64,000 nt of DNA from CAZGMC01 sp964526565 (lineage in GTDB: Bacteria > Pseudomonadota > Alphaproteobacteria > DSM-16000 > Inquilinaceae), in NCBI GenBank assembly GCA_964526565.1, contig CAZGMC010000008.1:4362-68361 (forward strand). Direction: 5' to 3'. The stretch's first letter is position 1, and each line of letters starts with the position of its first letter. The notes under the pieces are model-generated. The model did not search any database. It saw only the letters and a program-made list of their open reading frames with translations, and was not told the DNA's origin. Position numbers and translations under genes: made by a program. Positions 51,318-60,122 of the stretch are shown piece by piece.

Positions 51318-52247
51318 TCAACCGCGCAGGCTCTCGATGCAGTTCTGCACGGCCTCCAGCTCCATCCGCACGCGCGACTCGACCGTCAGCGTGGCGACGT
51401 GCGGCGTCAGCACGACGGTGTCCAGGTCGCGCAGCGGTCCCCCGTAGGGCTCGGCGCTGTACACGTCGAGCGCCGCGCCGGCCAGATGCCCCTTGCGCAG
51501 GGCGTCGGCCAGGGCTGCCTCGTCCACCTGGTGCCCGCGGGCCAAGTTGATCAGGCGTGCCCCCTGCTTCATCCGGGCGAAGCGGCCAGTATCCATTACG
51601 AACGGATCGCCGGGTGCCGTCAACAGGTGCAGCGATACGACGTCGGCTTCGGCCAGCAGGGTGTCCAGATCGACGTAGGACACGCCCGCCGCCGCCGCCC
51701 AGCCCTCGTTCGGGGCGATGTCGCAGCCGATCACCGTCATCTCGACGGTCCGCGCCAGCTCCGCGACGCGCCGGCCGATGCGCCCCGTGCCGACAATGCC
51801 GAGCGTCTTCCCGGCCACTAGGTTGCCGGTCAGCTTGGTCCAGCGATGGGCGCGCATCTCCACCGTGTGCGCGGTCAGGTGCCGGAACAGGTCAAAGATC
51901 ATGGCGATGGCCAGCTCGGCGACCGGCTGGATCACCACATCCGGCGTATTGCGGATCACGATGCCGCGGGCCCGGGCGGCCTGCTTGTCGATCGCATCCG
52001 TGCCGACGCCGACCCGGCTGATGACGCGCAGCTTCGGCAGCTCTGCGATCACCCCGGCGGTGTAGGGCTCGACGCCGGCGATGATGCCGGTCGCCTCCCG
52101 GCCCTGGGCGACGATGTCTTCCGACTTCAGCCGCCGGCCCAGCGGATTGATGGCGAAGGGAATGCCCGAGGCCTGCAGGGCGGCCAGCGGTTCCGGCCCC
52201 TCCTTCGAAAAGGTGGAGGCGGCGACGAGGATGAGGTCGTCGCTCAT
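51318..52247 (-). CDS. D-2-hydroxyacid dehydrogenase (SerA-like)
   Basis: A 309-residue NAD-dependent enzyme. RVISRVGVGTDAIDKQAA holds the substrate-binding Arg region, TLGIVGTGRIGRRVAELAR the NAD loop, LINLARGHQVDEAALADAL the conserved helix, and VVLTPHVATLTVES the catalytic His. It resembles 3-phosphoglycerate dehydrogenases but lacks their long C-terminal regulatory domain. Coupled to a CMP-Kdo-synthetase-like gene (4-base overlap), it more likely acts on a sugar acid or ulosonate precursor than on serine synthesis. Confidence 0.86.
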   Translation of the reverse strand: MSDDLILVAASTFSKEGPEPLAALQASGIPFAINPLGRRLKSEDIVAQGREATGIIAGVEPYTAGVIAELPKLRVISRVGVGTDAIDKQAARARGIVIRNTPDVVIQPVAELAIAMIFDLFRHLTAHTVEMRAHRWTKLTGNLVAGKTLGIVGTGRIGRRVAELARTVEMTVIGCDIAPNEGWAAAAGVSYVDLDTLLAEADVVSLHLLTAPGDPFVMDTGRFARMKQGARLINLARGHQVDEAALADALRKGHLAGAALDVYSAEPYGGPLRDLDTVVLTPHVATLTVESRVRMELEAVQNCIESLRG

Positions 52248-53017
52248 TGGCTGATCCTTTCGAAGAGCCGGTGCTGGACAGGGTCGTCGCAGAGAACCCG
52301 CTCGACCTTGTCGACGTCGCCGGGCCGGTCGACGCCGATGGTGCGATCCTCTATGACGACGCCGTGGATGGCGTGGCCGTGGCCAAGGATGCGCAGGAAG
52401 TCGATCGACTCGACGATCTCCAGGGACGTTGGCGGAAGCCGGGTAAAGGTGCCCAGGAAGTCGCGCGAGAAGGCTGACACGCCGGTCTGGCGGCGCATTG
52501 GAAACGGCGCCTCGACCCGGACGTAAGGAATCGGCGACCGCGAGAAATACAGCACGCGCCCGGATTCGTCGAGCACCGTCTTGATGATGTCGACGTCCTG
52601 CAGGTCGGCGCGGTCGCGGATGACCGACAGCAGGTTGGTGACCTCGACTGTGTCATCGCCAAGGAACGGTTCGACCAGGTCGGTCAGGACCTCCGGCAGG
52701 AACAGCGGCTCGTCGCCCTGGACGATGATGGCCACGTCGCAGTCGACGCTCTCGGCCGCCTCGGCGATGCGGTCGGTGCAGCGTTCGTGGGTGGGCCTGG
52801 TCATGATGGCACGTCCGCCGGCCGCCTCGACCACGGCCATGATCTCCTCGTCGCACGTCGCCACCACCACGTCGTCGACGACCTGGGCCAAGGCTACGCG
52901 CCGACGCACGTGCTCGATCATCGGCAGGCCCAGGATGGGCGCCAGCGGCTTGCCGGGGAAGCGGGACGACGCCATGCGCGCCGGAATGAAGGCTACGACT
53001 TTTTGCTTGTAAGTCAT
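52244..53017 (-). CDS. CMP-Kdo synthetase-like cytidylyltransferase
   Basis: A 257-residue KdsB/KpsU-family nucleotidyltransferase. VVAFIPARMASSRFPGKPL is the CTP-binding start, VVATCDEEIMAVVEAAGG and VAIIVQGDEPLF are KdsB blocks, and YFSRSPIPYVR follows. It should activate a 3-deoxy-2-ulosonic acid with CMP. The co-operonic SerA-like and SDR genes, and the aldolase cassette at 10-16 kb, suggest the sugar may not be ordinary Kdo. KdsA is absent from the window. The ATG at 53017 begins the first strand. Confidence 0.86.
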   Translation of the reverse strand: MTYKQKVVAFIPARMASSRFPGKPLAPILGLPMIEHVRRRVALAQVVDDVVVATCDEEIMAVVEAAGGRAIMTRPTHERCTDRIAEAAESVDCDVAIIVQGDEPLFLPEVLTDLVEPFLGDDTVEVTNLLSVIRDRADLQDVDIIKTVLDESGRVLYFSRSPIPYVRVEAPFPMRRQTGVSAFSRDFLGTFTRLPPTSLEIVESIDFLRILGHGHAIHGVVIEDRTIGVDRPGDVDKVERVLCDDPVQHRLFERISQ

Positions 53018-53042
53018 TGGTGCGGCGTTTCTTGGGTAACCG

Positions 53043-53798
53043 TCATTGCGGCAGTACGCCGCAATCGACATTGACGCACTGCGCGGTCACGGCCGAGGCA
53101 GCAGGGGAGGCGAGGAACAGACAGACTTCGGCCACCTCGTCGTCGGTGGGCAGCCGCTGCAGGGCCGCCTGGGTATGGGCGAAGTCTGCCAGGAACGGCT
53201 CGAGGTCGGCATCGCCCTTGGGCGAACGGGCATCCTCCAGAGCCTCGATTAGGCCGGGCGTGTTGACATAGACGGGACAGACGGCGTTGACGCGGATGCC
53301 GCGCGGGCCGAGCTCTTTTGCCAGCGCCTGAGTCAGGCCATTCATGCCGAACTTGGATGCGCAATAGACGGCGTTGTTGGCGCTGCCGCGCTTGCCGGCC
53401 AGGCTGGAGACATTGACGATCGACCCGCCGGCCGGCAGCACGGCAGCGGCGGCCTTGCAGCCCCACAGGGCCCCCGCCAGGTTGGTGCCGATCATCCCGT
53501 CCCAGAAGGCGGCATCGACCTCGGCGAGCGGCCGCCAAGCGGAAAAGCCGGCACAGTTGATCCAGCAGTCGAGGCGGCCGGTGGCGTCGAGAGCGGCCTG
53601 CGCCGCCGCAACGTGGTCCTGCTCGTTCCTGACGTCCATGGCCACATGGCGGGCGCGGTCGCCGAGTCCTGCGGCCAGGCCGCTGTCGCTGCGGCCGCCG
53701 GCCAGGACGAACCAGCCGGCCCCGTGGAAGCGGCGGACGATCCCCGCGCCGATCCCCCTGGTGCCGCCGGTCACCACCACGGTGCGCATGTCGCTCAT
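53043..53798 (-). CDS. SDR-family oxidoreductase
   Basis: A 251-residue classical SDR with TGGTRGIGAGIVRRF (residues 10-24), INCAGFS, VSSLAGKRG and YCASKFGMNGL (Tyr-Lys pair). The C-terminal FLASPAASAVTAQCVNVDCG is the usual end. It heads a three-gene set with a CMP-Kdo-synthetase-like and a SerA-like gene, separated by 25 bases. It may oxidise or reduce the ulosonic acid or its precursor. The substrate is unknown. Confidence 0.85.
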   Translation of the reverse strand: MSDMRTVVVTGGTRGIGAGIVRRFHGAGWFVLAGGRSDSGLAAGLGDRARHVAMDVRNEQDHVAAAQAALDATGRLDCWINCAGFSAWRPLAEVDAAFWDGMIGTNLAGALWGCKAAAAVLPAGGSIVNVSSLAGKRGSANNAVYCASKFGMNGLTQALAKELGPRGIRVNAVCPVYVNTPGLIEALEDARSPKGDADLEPFLADFAHTQAALQRLPTDDEVAEVCLFLASPAASAVTAQCVNVDCGVLPQ

Positions 53799-54210
53799 GT
53801 CCGGGGCCGCCCCCGCGTTCCGTTGAATGGTTCAGGCTGACGCAGCCCTTTACCGGTGCTTGCGGGCCGGTGCAAGCCCCCACCGCTGCATTGGCATTGG
53901 GCTTCGTGCCGAACGGCGGGTCCGACGCTGACCAAATCATGAACATAGACGACAGGCCCTGGGCCGGAGCAAGCCCTTTGCGCATTCAATAATTTGTTTT
54001 TCAGCACAATAATCTTGCTTTTTGATCTTGAATGCTCAGCCTGATCCGATAAAAAAGGCAAAGCCCGCACAGGCATCTTTCATAGCTTGCAATCCGTGGC
54101 CACCAAAAATGAAAAAACTATACGCCGTTCTTATTAATGCGACGGTCCTGAGTCGTCTGCTACGGCACGGGGGCCGCGCGGCCGACGGCCCGCGGCGGAG
54201 TCCGGTTCCG
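53799..54210. promoter_or_regulatory. AT-rich divergent regulatory region
   Basis: A 412-base divergent spacer. Bases about 53975-54140 are strikingly A/T-rich for this genome, with several runs of T or A. It probably holds promoters for the SDR block (minus) and for the plus-strand exported-protein/galE/sugar-transferase block. An in-frame ATG at 54109 exists upstream of the chosen start at 54211. No defined operator could be assigned. Confidence 0.4.
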
Positions 54211-55170
54211 ATGGTATGCGTGGGTATCGGCAGGCGGGCAGCGGCAGTTCTGGTGGCCGGAACGCTGGGTCTGGCCGCGGCGACCTGCGCCGCCGGCCCG
54301 ATCTCGGATCGGGTAGCCCCCGGCTTCTGCCCAGCGTCCGGAGACTTGGCCGATTCGCCGGCGGGTGCCGATCGCGGGTTGCCGCCGTCTGCCCGCACCG
54401 CGGCGGTGTGTTCAGCCTCGCCGCAGGTTTCGTTCGGCATCTCGGGGGCCGTCGTCCGTCTGGCCGGCGCCCCGGTCGTCGCTGCCCCGGCAACGCTGCT
54501 GCAGCCCAGGCTTATCGCGGACCGCCTGGGAGGCCGCCCGGGGGACGCAGCGTTGCCGGCCCTGGACGAGACGGATCTCGGCAGGCAGGCCACTTTGGCA
54601 GGCGCGGCCATCGACGCCCGGCTGGATGCGCACGTCCAGGACAGCCTGCGGGCGCTGGCGCCGCTGGAGGACCTCGCCGGCGACCGCTACCGCCCGATTC
54701 TTGCGGCGGTCAGGGAAACGGCAGGCGGGCCGGGGCTGGTCGACACCAGCCTCAGGGATGTCACCGTTCTGTTCCTGCTGGAGACCGTGATCCAGCCGCG
54801 CCTGGAGGTCGACGGCAGCCGGACGTTCTCGCTGTTCCGGCTCGGCCGGTTCTCGCTGGAGCGGACCGGAAATCCGGGGGGCATCCGTCTGACCGAGCAC
54901 GGCAGCGGCCTGAGCTGGGACCTCCCCCGGACGCCGCAGCCCGTGCACCGCCTGGACCATCCCAGCCGATCGTTTGTGGCGGAGCAACACCGCTCGCTTC
55001 CGGCGCTGGCAGCGTACATTGTCAGCCGTGCTCTGGCCTCGCCGTGGTTCTACGTCTGCCTGCTGGTATCCCTGGCCTTCGGCATGTCCGTCAGGCGATG
55101 GAGCCGGCGCGCGCGGACTGGAACCATCCTGGCAGGGGCGCACCAGTCTCCTCGCCCCTTGTCGCGGTGA
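54211..55170 (+). CDS. exported protein of unknown function with C-terminal membrane anchor
   Basis: A 319-residue protein I do not recognise. Residues about 1-30 (VGIGRRAAAVLVAGTLGLAA then TCAAG) look like a signal peptide. The middle is Ala/Gly/Leu-rich and hydrophilic. Near residue 275 a hydrophobic segment (SPWFYVCLLVSLAFGMSV) is followed by the basic cluster RRWSRRAR, a tripartite end like that of sortase/exosortase targets or a simple anchor. No PEP motif is present. The ATG at 54211 follows GGCGGAG; upstream in-frame ATGs at 54109 and 54022 are alternatives. It precedes galE and an XrtA-type sugar transferase, so an envelope or exopolysaccharide role is likely. Confidence 0.6.
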   Translation: MVCVGIGRRAAAVLVAGTLGLAAATCAAGPISDRVAPGFCPASGDLADSPAGADRGLPPSARTAAVCSASPQVSFGISGAVVRLAGAPVVAAPATLLQPRLIADRLGGRPGDAALPALDETDLGRQATLAGAAIDARLDAHVQDSLRALAPLEDLAGDRYRPILAAVRETAGGPGLVDTSLRDVTVLFLLETVIQPRLEVDGSRTFSLFRLGRFSLERTGNPGGIRLTEHGSGLSWDLPRTPQPVHRLDHPSRSFVAEQHRSLPALAAYIVSRALASPWFYVCLLVSLAFGMSVRRWSRRARTGTILAGAHQSPRPLSR

Positions 55171-55190
55171 CGGCCGGGGGAGCGCGCGCA

Positions 55191-55206
55191 GGCAGCCGCG
55201 GCTGCC
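55191..55206. repeat. perfect 16-bp GC palindrome
   Basis: GGCAGCCGCGGCTGCC is fully self-complementary and lies in the 72-base spacer before galE. It may be a binding site or an attenuating hairpin; no T tract follows. Confidence 0.5.
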
Positions 55207-55242
55207 GGCTGCGCCACGGCACGGAACCGGAAAGGGCGGTGC

Positions 55243-56268
55243 ATGATCGGGAAGGAAGCGGCTCTCGTCACCGGCGGGGCCGGCTATATCGGCAGCCATG
55301 CGGTGCTGGCCCTGCGTGCCGGCGGCCATCCGGTGGTGGTCCTGGACGACCTGTCGACCGGGCGGCGCGAGGCGGTGCCCGGCGACGTGCCGCTGGTCGT
55401 CGGCAATGCGGGGGATGCCGGCCTGCTGCAGCGGGTCTTCGCCGAGTACGGCGTCGGCGCCGTGCTGCACTTCGCCGGCAGCATCGTCGTCCCCGAATCG
55501 GTGGCCAGGCCGCTGGCCTATTACCGCAACAACACGGTCAACAGCCACGCCCTGGTGGAAGCCTGCGTTGCCGCCGGCATCCGCCGCTTCATCTTCTCGT
55601 CCACTGCGGCCGTCTACGGCATGCCGGCCACCCTGCCGGTCACCGAGGACGCACCGACGGCGCCGATCAACCCCTACGGCACCTCGAAGCTGATGACGGA
55701 ATGGATGCTGCGCGATGCCGCCCGGGCCCACGACATCCGCCATGTGGTCTTGCGCTATTTCAACGTCGCGGGCGCCGATCCCGCCGGCCGCGCCGGCCAG
55801 TCGACGCCGGCCGCCACGCACCTGATCAAGGTGGCGTGCGAGGCGGTTCTGGGAGCGCGGCCGACCGTGCAGGTGTTCGGCGAGGACTATCCAACCGAGG
55901 ACGGTACCGGCGTGCGCGACTACATCCATGTCACTGATCTGGCCGATGCGCATGTGCTGGCCCTCGAGCACCTGCATGCCGGCGGCGACAGCCTGGTGCT
56001 GAACTGCGGCTACGGCCATGGATATTCGGTGCGTCAGGTGCTGCGCGCCGTTTCGGCCGCCGCGGGCGTGCCGGTGCCGGTGGCGAGCGCGCCGCGGCGG
56101 CCGGGTGACCCGGCTGCCCTGGTGGCCGGGGCCGGGCGGATCCGTGGCGTCCTGGGCTGGCGGCCCCGCTTCGACGACCTTGACGTGATCGTCGGCACGG
56201 CACTCGCCTGGGAGCGGACCCGGCAGGCGGCCGCCGCGGCCCCCGTCCGGACCGGCCGGCCGGCATGA
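55243..56268 (+). CDS. galE: UDP-glucose/UDP-GlcNAc 4-epimerase
   Basis: A 341-residue extended SDR. ALVTGGAGYIGSHAVLAL (residues 6-23), VLHFAGSIVVPESV, FSSTAAVYG and NPYGTSKLMTEWML (Tyr-Lys) are GalE motifs; GTGVRDYIHVTDLADAHV is the typical C-terminal block. It would make UDP-Gal or UDP-GalNAc for the glycan. It sits 72 bases after the exported-protein gene, and a GGAAAGGG ribosome site precedes the ATG. Confidence 0.92.
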   Translation: MIGKEAALVTGGAGYIGSHAVLALRAGGHPVVVLDDLSTGRREAVPGDVPLVVGNAGDAGLLQRVFAEYGVGAVLHFAGSIVVPESVARPLAYYRNNTVNSHALVEACVAAGIRRFIFSSTAAVYGMPATLPVTEDAPTAPINPYGTSKLMTEWMLRDAARAHDIRHVVLRYFNVAGADPAGRAGQSTPAATHLIKVACEAVLGARPTVQVFGEDYPTEDGTGVRDYIHVTDLADAHVLALEHLHAGGDSLVLNCGYGHGYSVRQVLRAVSAAAGVPVPVASAPRRPGDPAALVAGAGRIRGVLGWRPRFDDLDVIVGTALAWERTRQAAAAAPVRTGRPA

Positions 56269-56484
56269 GTCCGGCCGGCCCCCGCGCCACGCCACGCCAC
56301 GCCGCGCCGCCTGCCAGTCCGGGCACGAAAGGCGCTGTCCGGCGTGGGGAAAGCGGTTAATGTCTGGCACGACGATGCCGCATGAGGGCGTCGCACCCGG
56401 CCCGTCCGCCGCTGCGGGTTCGAGTGCCGTGGTCCGGCACTGCAATGCCGGGCCCGCCGCCAGCCTGAAAGAACGTCCCGCCGC

Positions 56485-57873
56485 ATGAAGCTGTTCAACC
56501 TGCACGTGCCGCTGGCTGCCGTCACGCTGGGCTTCGCCGACCTGGTGCTGCTCTACCTGGCCATGGCGTGCGGCCTGTCGTTCAGCTACTCGACCTTCGG
56601 CGCGATCTTCGGCGGCGATGCCGGCCAGATGCGGCAGGCGGCCTTTTTCGTGCTGACGCTGATCATGTTCATGTTTGTCATGGGGCTCTACCAGCGTCAG
56701 TACATGACCGACATCAAGGTCGTGTTCCTGCGGCTGCTGATCAGCTTCGGCCTGGCAATGTGTTTCATGTCGCTGGTCTTCTATGTGCTGCCGGCGGCGC
56801 GGATCTGGCTGAGCGCCCTGCTGCCCTCTTTGGTCCTGGGCTTCTGCGCCGTCATGGTTTCGCGCGAAGTCTTCATGCGCGTGTCCAAGACCAGTGCCTT
56901 CAAGCGGCGCGTGCTGGTGCTGGGCGGCGGCGCCAGTGCGGCGCGGATCGCCGTTCTGGAAAAGATGCACACGCAGAGCGCCTTTGTCTGCGTTGGGTTC
57001 ATCCCCATCGGCGGGGGCGACGCAGACATCCCGCGCGACCGCCTGGTCGAATCGAACGAGGCTCTGCCGGACCTGGCCCAGCGGGTGGGGGCGGACGAGA
57101 TCGTCGCGGCGCTGGAGGACCGGCGCCTGGCCCTGCCGATGCACGAGCTGCTGGACTGCCGGCTGCGCGGCATCAACGTGATCAATTTCTCGACGTTCGT
57201 GGAACGGCAGACGGGGCAGGTCGAGCTGCAGTCGCTCTACCCAAGCTGGCTGGTGTTCTCCGAAGGGTTTTCCGGCGGCAGCACCGTGCAGCGCGCCGCC
57301 AAGCGGGCGTTCGACGTGAGTGTCAGCCTGCTGTTTCTGGTTTTGACCATGCCGCTGATCGTGGTGACGGCGCTGTGTGTCCATTTCGAGGACCGCGGGC
57401 CGGTGTTCTACCGGCAGGAGCGGGTCGGCCGCCAGGGCCGGGTGTTTTCGGTGCTCAAGTTCCGCAGCATGCGCGTGGATGCCGAGCGCGACGGCGTGCC
57501 GCGCTGGGCCCAGGTGGCCGACCCGCGGGTGACGCGCGTCGGCGCCTTCATCCGCAATGTGCGCATCGACGAGATCCCGCAAATCATCAATGTGCTGCGC
57601 GGCGAGATGAGCTTCGTCGGGCCGCGCCCGGAGCGGCCGACGATCGTCGCCGAGCTGCGCGAGCACATCCCGTTCTTCGATTGCCGCCACATGGTCAAGC
57701 CCGGCATCACCGGCTGGGCCCAGATCAACTATCCCTACGGCGCCTCGCTGCACGATGCGCGCGAAAAGCTGAAGTACGACATGTACTACATCAAGAACTA
57801 CAGCCTGTTCCTTGATTTCATCGTGATCCTGCAGACGGTGCGTGTGGTGCTGTGGCCGCTCGGGGTGCGGTAA
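56485..57873 (+). CDS. XrtA/PEP-CTERM-type initiating sugar transferase (polyprenyl glycosylphosphotransferase)
   Basis: A 462-residue membrane enzyme. Four or five N-terminal helices and a CoA-binding-like domain (VLVLGGGASAARIAVLE) precede the bacterial sugar-transferase domain: KRAFDVSVSLLFLVLTMPLI, GPVFYRQERVGRQGRVF, LKFRSMRVDAE, DEIPQIINVLRGEMSFVGPR and KPGITGWAQINYPYGAS. The NYPYGAS form and overall length match TIGR03013-type proteins linked to exosortase A exopolysaccharide loci. It would transfer the first sugar-1-phosphate to undecaprenyl phosphate. No exosortase gene is in the window. Its last 56 coding bases overlap the convergent glycosyltransferase gene. Confidence 0.88.
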   Translation: MKLFNLHVPLAAVTLGFADLVLLYLAMACGLSFSYSTFGAIFGGDAGQMRQAAFFVLTLIMFMFVMGLYQRQYMTDIKVVFLRLLISFGLAMCFMSLVFYVLPAARIWLSALLPSLVLGFCAVMVSREVFMRVSKTSAFKRRVLVLGGGASAARIAVLEKMHTQSAFVCVGFIPIGGGDADIPRDRLVESNEALPDLAQRVGADEIVAALEDRRLALPMHELLDCRLRGINVINFSTFVERQTGQVELQSLYPSWLVFSEGFSGGSTVQRAAKRAFDVSVSLLFLVLTMPLIVVTALCVHFEDRGPVFYRQERVGRQGRVFSVLKFRSMRVDAERDGVPRWAQVADPRVTRVGAFIRNVRIDEIPQIINVLRGEMSFVGPRPERPTIVAELREHIPFFDCRHMVKPGITGWAQINYPYGASLHDAREKLKYDMYYIKNYSLFLDFIVILQTVRVVLWPLGVR

Positions 57874-58957
57874 CCGGCCCGATCCCCGGTGCATCCGTAC
57901 GCATCCCCAAGACCTTGCTGTAGATCGCCGCGATCCTTGTAGCGACCGCGTCCCAGGACATGTCCGCCACCAGGGATCGTCGATGCTCGCGGACCCCAGG
58001 ATTTTCAATGAAATGAAGTGCCTGATTGCGAATGGCATCGTCATCGTAAGGATCGATCTCCCGCAGGTCGGCACCTGACACGTCAAGCATCATGGAATGA
58101 TGCCGGGTGACAACGACCGGCGTGCCCGCGGCCAGCGCTTCGAAAACGCCGTTTGGCGTCACCTCGGACGTGCTCGGAAGAACGAACACGCCGGCTGCAG
58201 CGTAGGCGGAGGGCAGCAGCGGGTCGTTGTAGTGCAGAGGTCCGAGATAGGTGACGTTGCTGTAGCCCAGAATCTGCTTGAGATAGGGAGCCTCGGACCT
58301 GTTGCAGGCGCCGATGAGGACGATCGGAATGCCGTCCCCGGCCATTGCCCGGGCGATCGCAATTTGATTCTTGCGCAGGTTGATCTGTCCGACGCAGAGA
58401 ACAAAAGGCTGCTTTATGGTATATGTATCAAGAAACAACGTTGGGTCTGCCGCAAAGAAAGCCGGCGCGATTCCGTTCGGAACAATCTCGACCTTGCCAG
58501 GATCGACATTGAATGCATTTACAAGGGTGGCTTTTTCGCGCCGGGTCAATGCAATCAGGCGATCGGCGGAATGCAGCCCATTCTTCATCTGCCGGTAACT
58601 TGTCTGGGTGACGTCGCCGCATACCTTGGCGGCAACATAATCCGCCAGCCTTGCGCGCCAGATCGAGAACCTGGAAACGGGATGTATGACCGGCGATACG
58701 ATCGTCGGCAGCCCTTGCGCTTGAGCGCCCTTCACCAGCCTTTCATTGCCGCCGCCAATGTCGAAAACATGCGCGACATCGAAATCCTTCAGATTCTCGG
58801 CCGTGGGATTGAAGAACGCCGCCTGATGGCCGAGGCGTTGCAGGCCGGCAGCGGTTTCAAGAAGTTTTCTCTGAACGCCGCCAATCCGCTGCAAGAGAAG
58901 GAGGTCCGACATGAGCGCCACGCGCAATGACGAGGAACCGGAAACGGTGCAGTTCAT
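57818..58957 (-). CDS. glycosyltransferase family 4
   Basis: A 379-residue GT-B enzyme. RVALMSDLLLLQRIGGVQRK is the N-terminal strand and glycine loop; FVLCVGQINLRKNQIAIARAM and VFVLPSTSEVTPNGVFEALA give the donor-binding half with the EX7E-type segment. The C terminus has a low-complexity Ala/Pro tail that overlaps the convergent sugar-transferase gene by 56 bases. Parts of this gene are lower in G+C than its surroundings. The GGGAAAGAG ribosome site supports the ATG at 58957. Confidence 0.86.
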   Translation of the reverse strand: MNCTVSGSSSLRVALMSDLLLLQRIGGVQRKLLETAAGLQRLGHQAAFFNPTAENLKDFDVAHVFDIGGGNERLVKGAQAQGLPTIVSPVIHPVSRFSIWRARLADYVAAKVCGDVTQTSYRQMKNGLHSADRLIALTRREKATLVNAFNVDPGKVEIVPNGIAPAFFAADPTLFLDTYTIKQPFVLCVGQINLRKNQIAIARAMAGDGIPIVLIGACNRSEAPYLKQILGYSNVTYLGPLHYNDPLLPSAYAAAGVFVLPSTSEVTPNGVFEALAAGTPVVVTRHHSMMLDVSGADLREIDPYDDDAIRNQALHFIENPGVREHRRSLVADMSWDAVATRIAAIYSKVLGMRTDAPGIGPVTAPRAATAPHAPSAGSR

Positions 58958-59007
58958 GCTCTTTCCCTTTGACCGGGTCGGCAGGATACGATGATCTACG
59001 AGGCGGC

Positions 59008-59043
59008 GTCACCCGCGTGGTCACCCGCGTGGTCAGCCGCGTG
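59008..59043 (+). repeat. three 12-bp tandem repeats in a gene spacer
   Basis: GTCACCCGCGTG occurs twice (59008-59019, 59020-59031) and once with one change (59032-59043), in the 155-base spacer between two minus-strand glycosyltransferase genes. Confidence 0.85.
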
Positions 59044-59112
59044 TTGCGTCCTGCCAGCCGGTGACCCCGTCAGGACCGTTCCCTCGGTCAACGCCGGCTG
59101 GCCTGGAGATGT

Positions 59113-60045
59113 TCAGCGACCGAGGACCGTCGCCATGATCTGCTGCCAGTTCTGGCGATCTTCCGGTGCCCACAACAGGCCAGCGGCTGCAAGCCCGCGT
59201 GCGCGCCACTTGTGTCCCAGGTCGGCATTGGTCCGGCTCAACGTGCGATAGTCGGAGACGATGCGCCAGCGTAGGCGCCTTCGGTGTCCGGAAAATCTTG
59301 GGTCTAAGAATGCCAGGATCGAGGCGCGACAATACAATCCCGTTCTTGTTGCTGAAGATGTGGTCAGCCGGTTCCCTTCACGGCGATGATGCATGAACAC
59401 CACAGGTGAAAATACCAGGTCCGAACGATTGGCCATGCACAAATAAAAGTACCAGTCGTTCCGTATCCACAGTTTCTCGTTGAAGCCCCCAACATCATGA
59501 ACGGCACTCTTCCTCGCGACGACCCCTCCCAGATGCATGATCGTTTCACCTATGAAGGACTCGACGGGGCGTTGCACCCGGACCGGCCGTCCGCTCGCGA
59601 AGGCCGGCTGCAGGCAGTCGGCACGGGCGGAGATGCCGGGAGTGCAGGTTCCGTCCGGATCCCAGAAGAGATAATGCCCGGCATGCCAATCCACGTCTGG
59701 ATAGTCGTCGACAAGGGTCAATCGGTGCTTCAAGGAACCCGGAGTCCAGACATCGTCTGCATCCAGGAAGGCAACCCAGTCCGCCGACGCTGCTGCGAGG
59801 CCGACATTGCGGGTCGGTGACGCACCGCGGGGACCCGTGTTGTTCAGCACGCGGATCGTGTCGCTGCGGGCGGCGAGGCCGTGCAGGACCGCCTGCGTTT
59901 CGATGTCATTGCTGTGATCGTCAATAACCAGGATCTCGCAGGTCTTGGAGTCCGGCTGCCGCAGGATCGACTCGACCGCTTCGGACAGGTAGTGCCCGGC
60001 ATTGCGAACCGGAATGATGATGCTGAAAAATGGCGTTGTTGTCAT
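59113..60045 (-). CDS. glycosyltransferase family 2
   Basis: A 310-residue GT-A enzyme. FFSIIIPVRNAGHYLSEAVE, CEILVIDDHSNDIETQAVL and DWVAFLDADDVWTPGSL (DxD-type metal site) are canonical. It probably elongates the repeat unit at the cytoplasmic face. The ATG at 60045 is preceded by CTGGAG at proper spacing; an ATG two codons earlier (60051) is too close to it. It lies 77 bases after the Wzx-like gene. Confidence 0.88.
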   Translation of the reverse strand: MTTTPFFSIIIPVRNAGHYLSEAVESILRQPDSKTCEILVIDDHSNDIETQAVLHGLAARSDTIRVLNNTGPRGASPTRNVGLAAASADWVAFLDADDVWTPGSLKHRLTLVDDYPDVDWHAGHYLFWDPDGTCTPGISARADCLQPAFASGRPVRVQRPVESFIGETIMHLGGVVARKSAVHDVGGFNEKLWIRNDWYFYLCMANRSDLVFSPVVFMHHRREGNRLTTSSATRTGLYCRASILAFLDPRFSGHRRRLRWRIVSDYRTLSRTNADLGHKWRARGLAAAGLLWAPEDRQNWQQIMATVLGR

Positions 60046-60122
60046 ATTCATCTCCAGTGCGTGCCGGCTCGATCCAGCTTGCTGAACAAGAAAACCACCT
60101 GGTGCATTGGCCCGGCCGGGCG

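Noticed and set aside
56359..56376. Sigma-54 promoter (TGGCACG...GC) before the XrtA-type sugar transferase
   Set aside because: The GG to GC spacing is one base short of the strict requirement, both here and at a second similar site near 56427.
54412..58086. Very long open frame on the minus strand, antisense to galE and the sugar transferase
   Set aside because: It covers clear plus-strand genes and its translation is His/Arg/Gln-rich low-complexity, typical of antisense frames in GC-rich DNA. The same holds for long antisense frames at 3618-6557 and 61775-63958.
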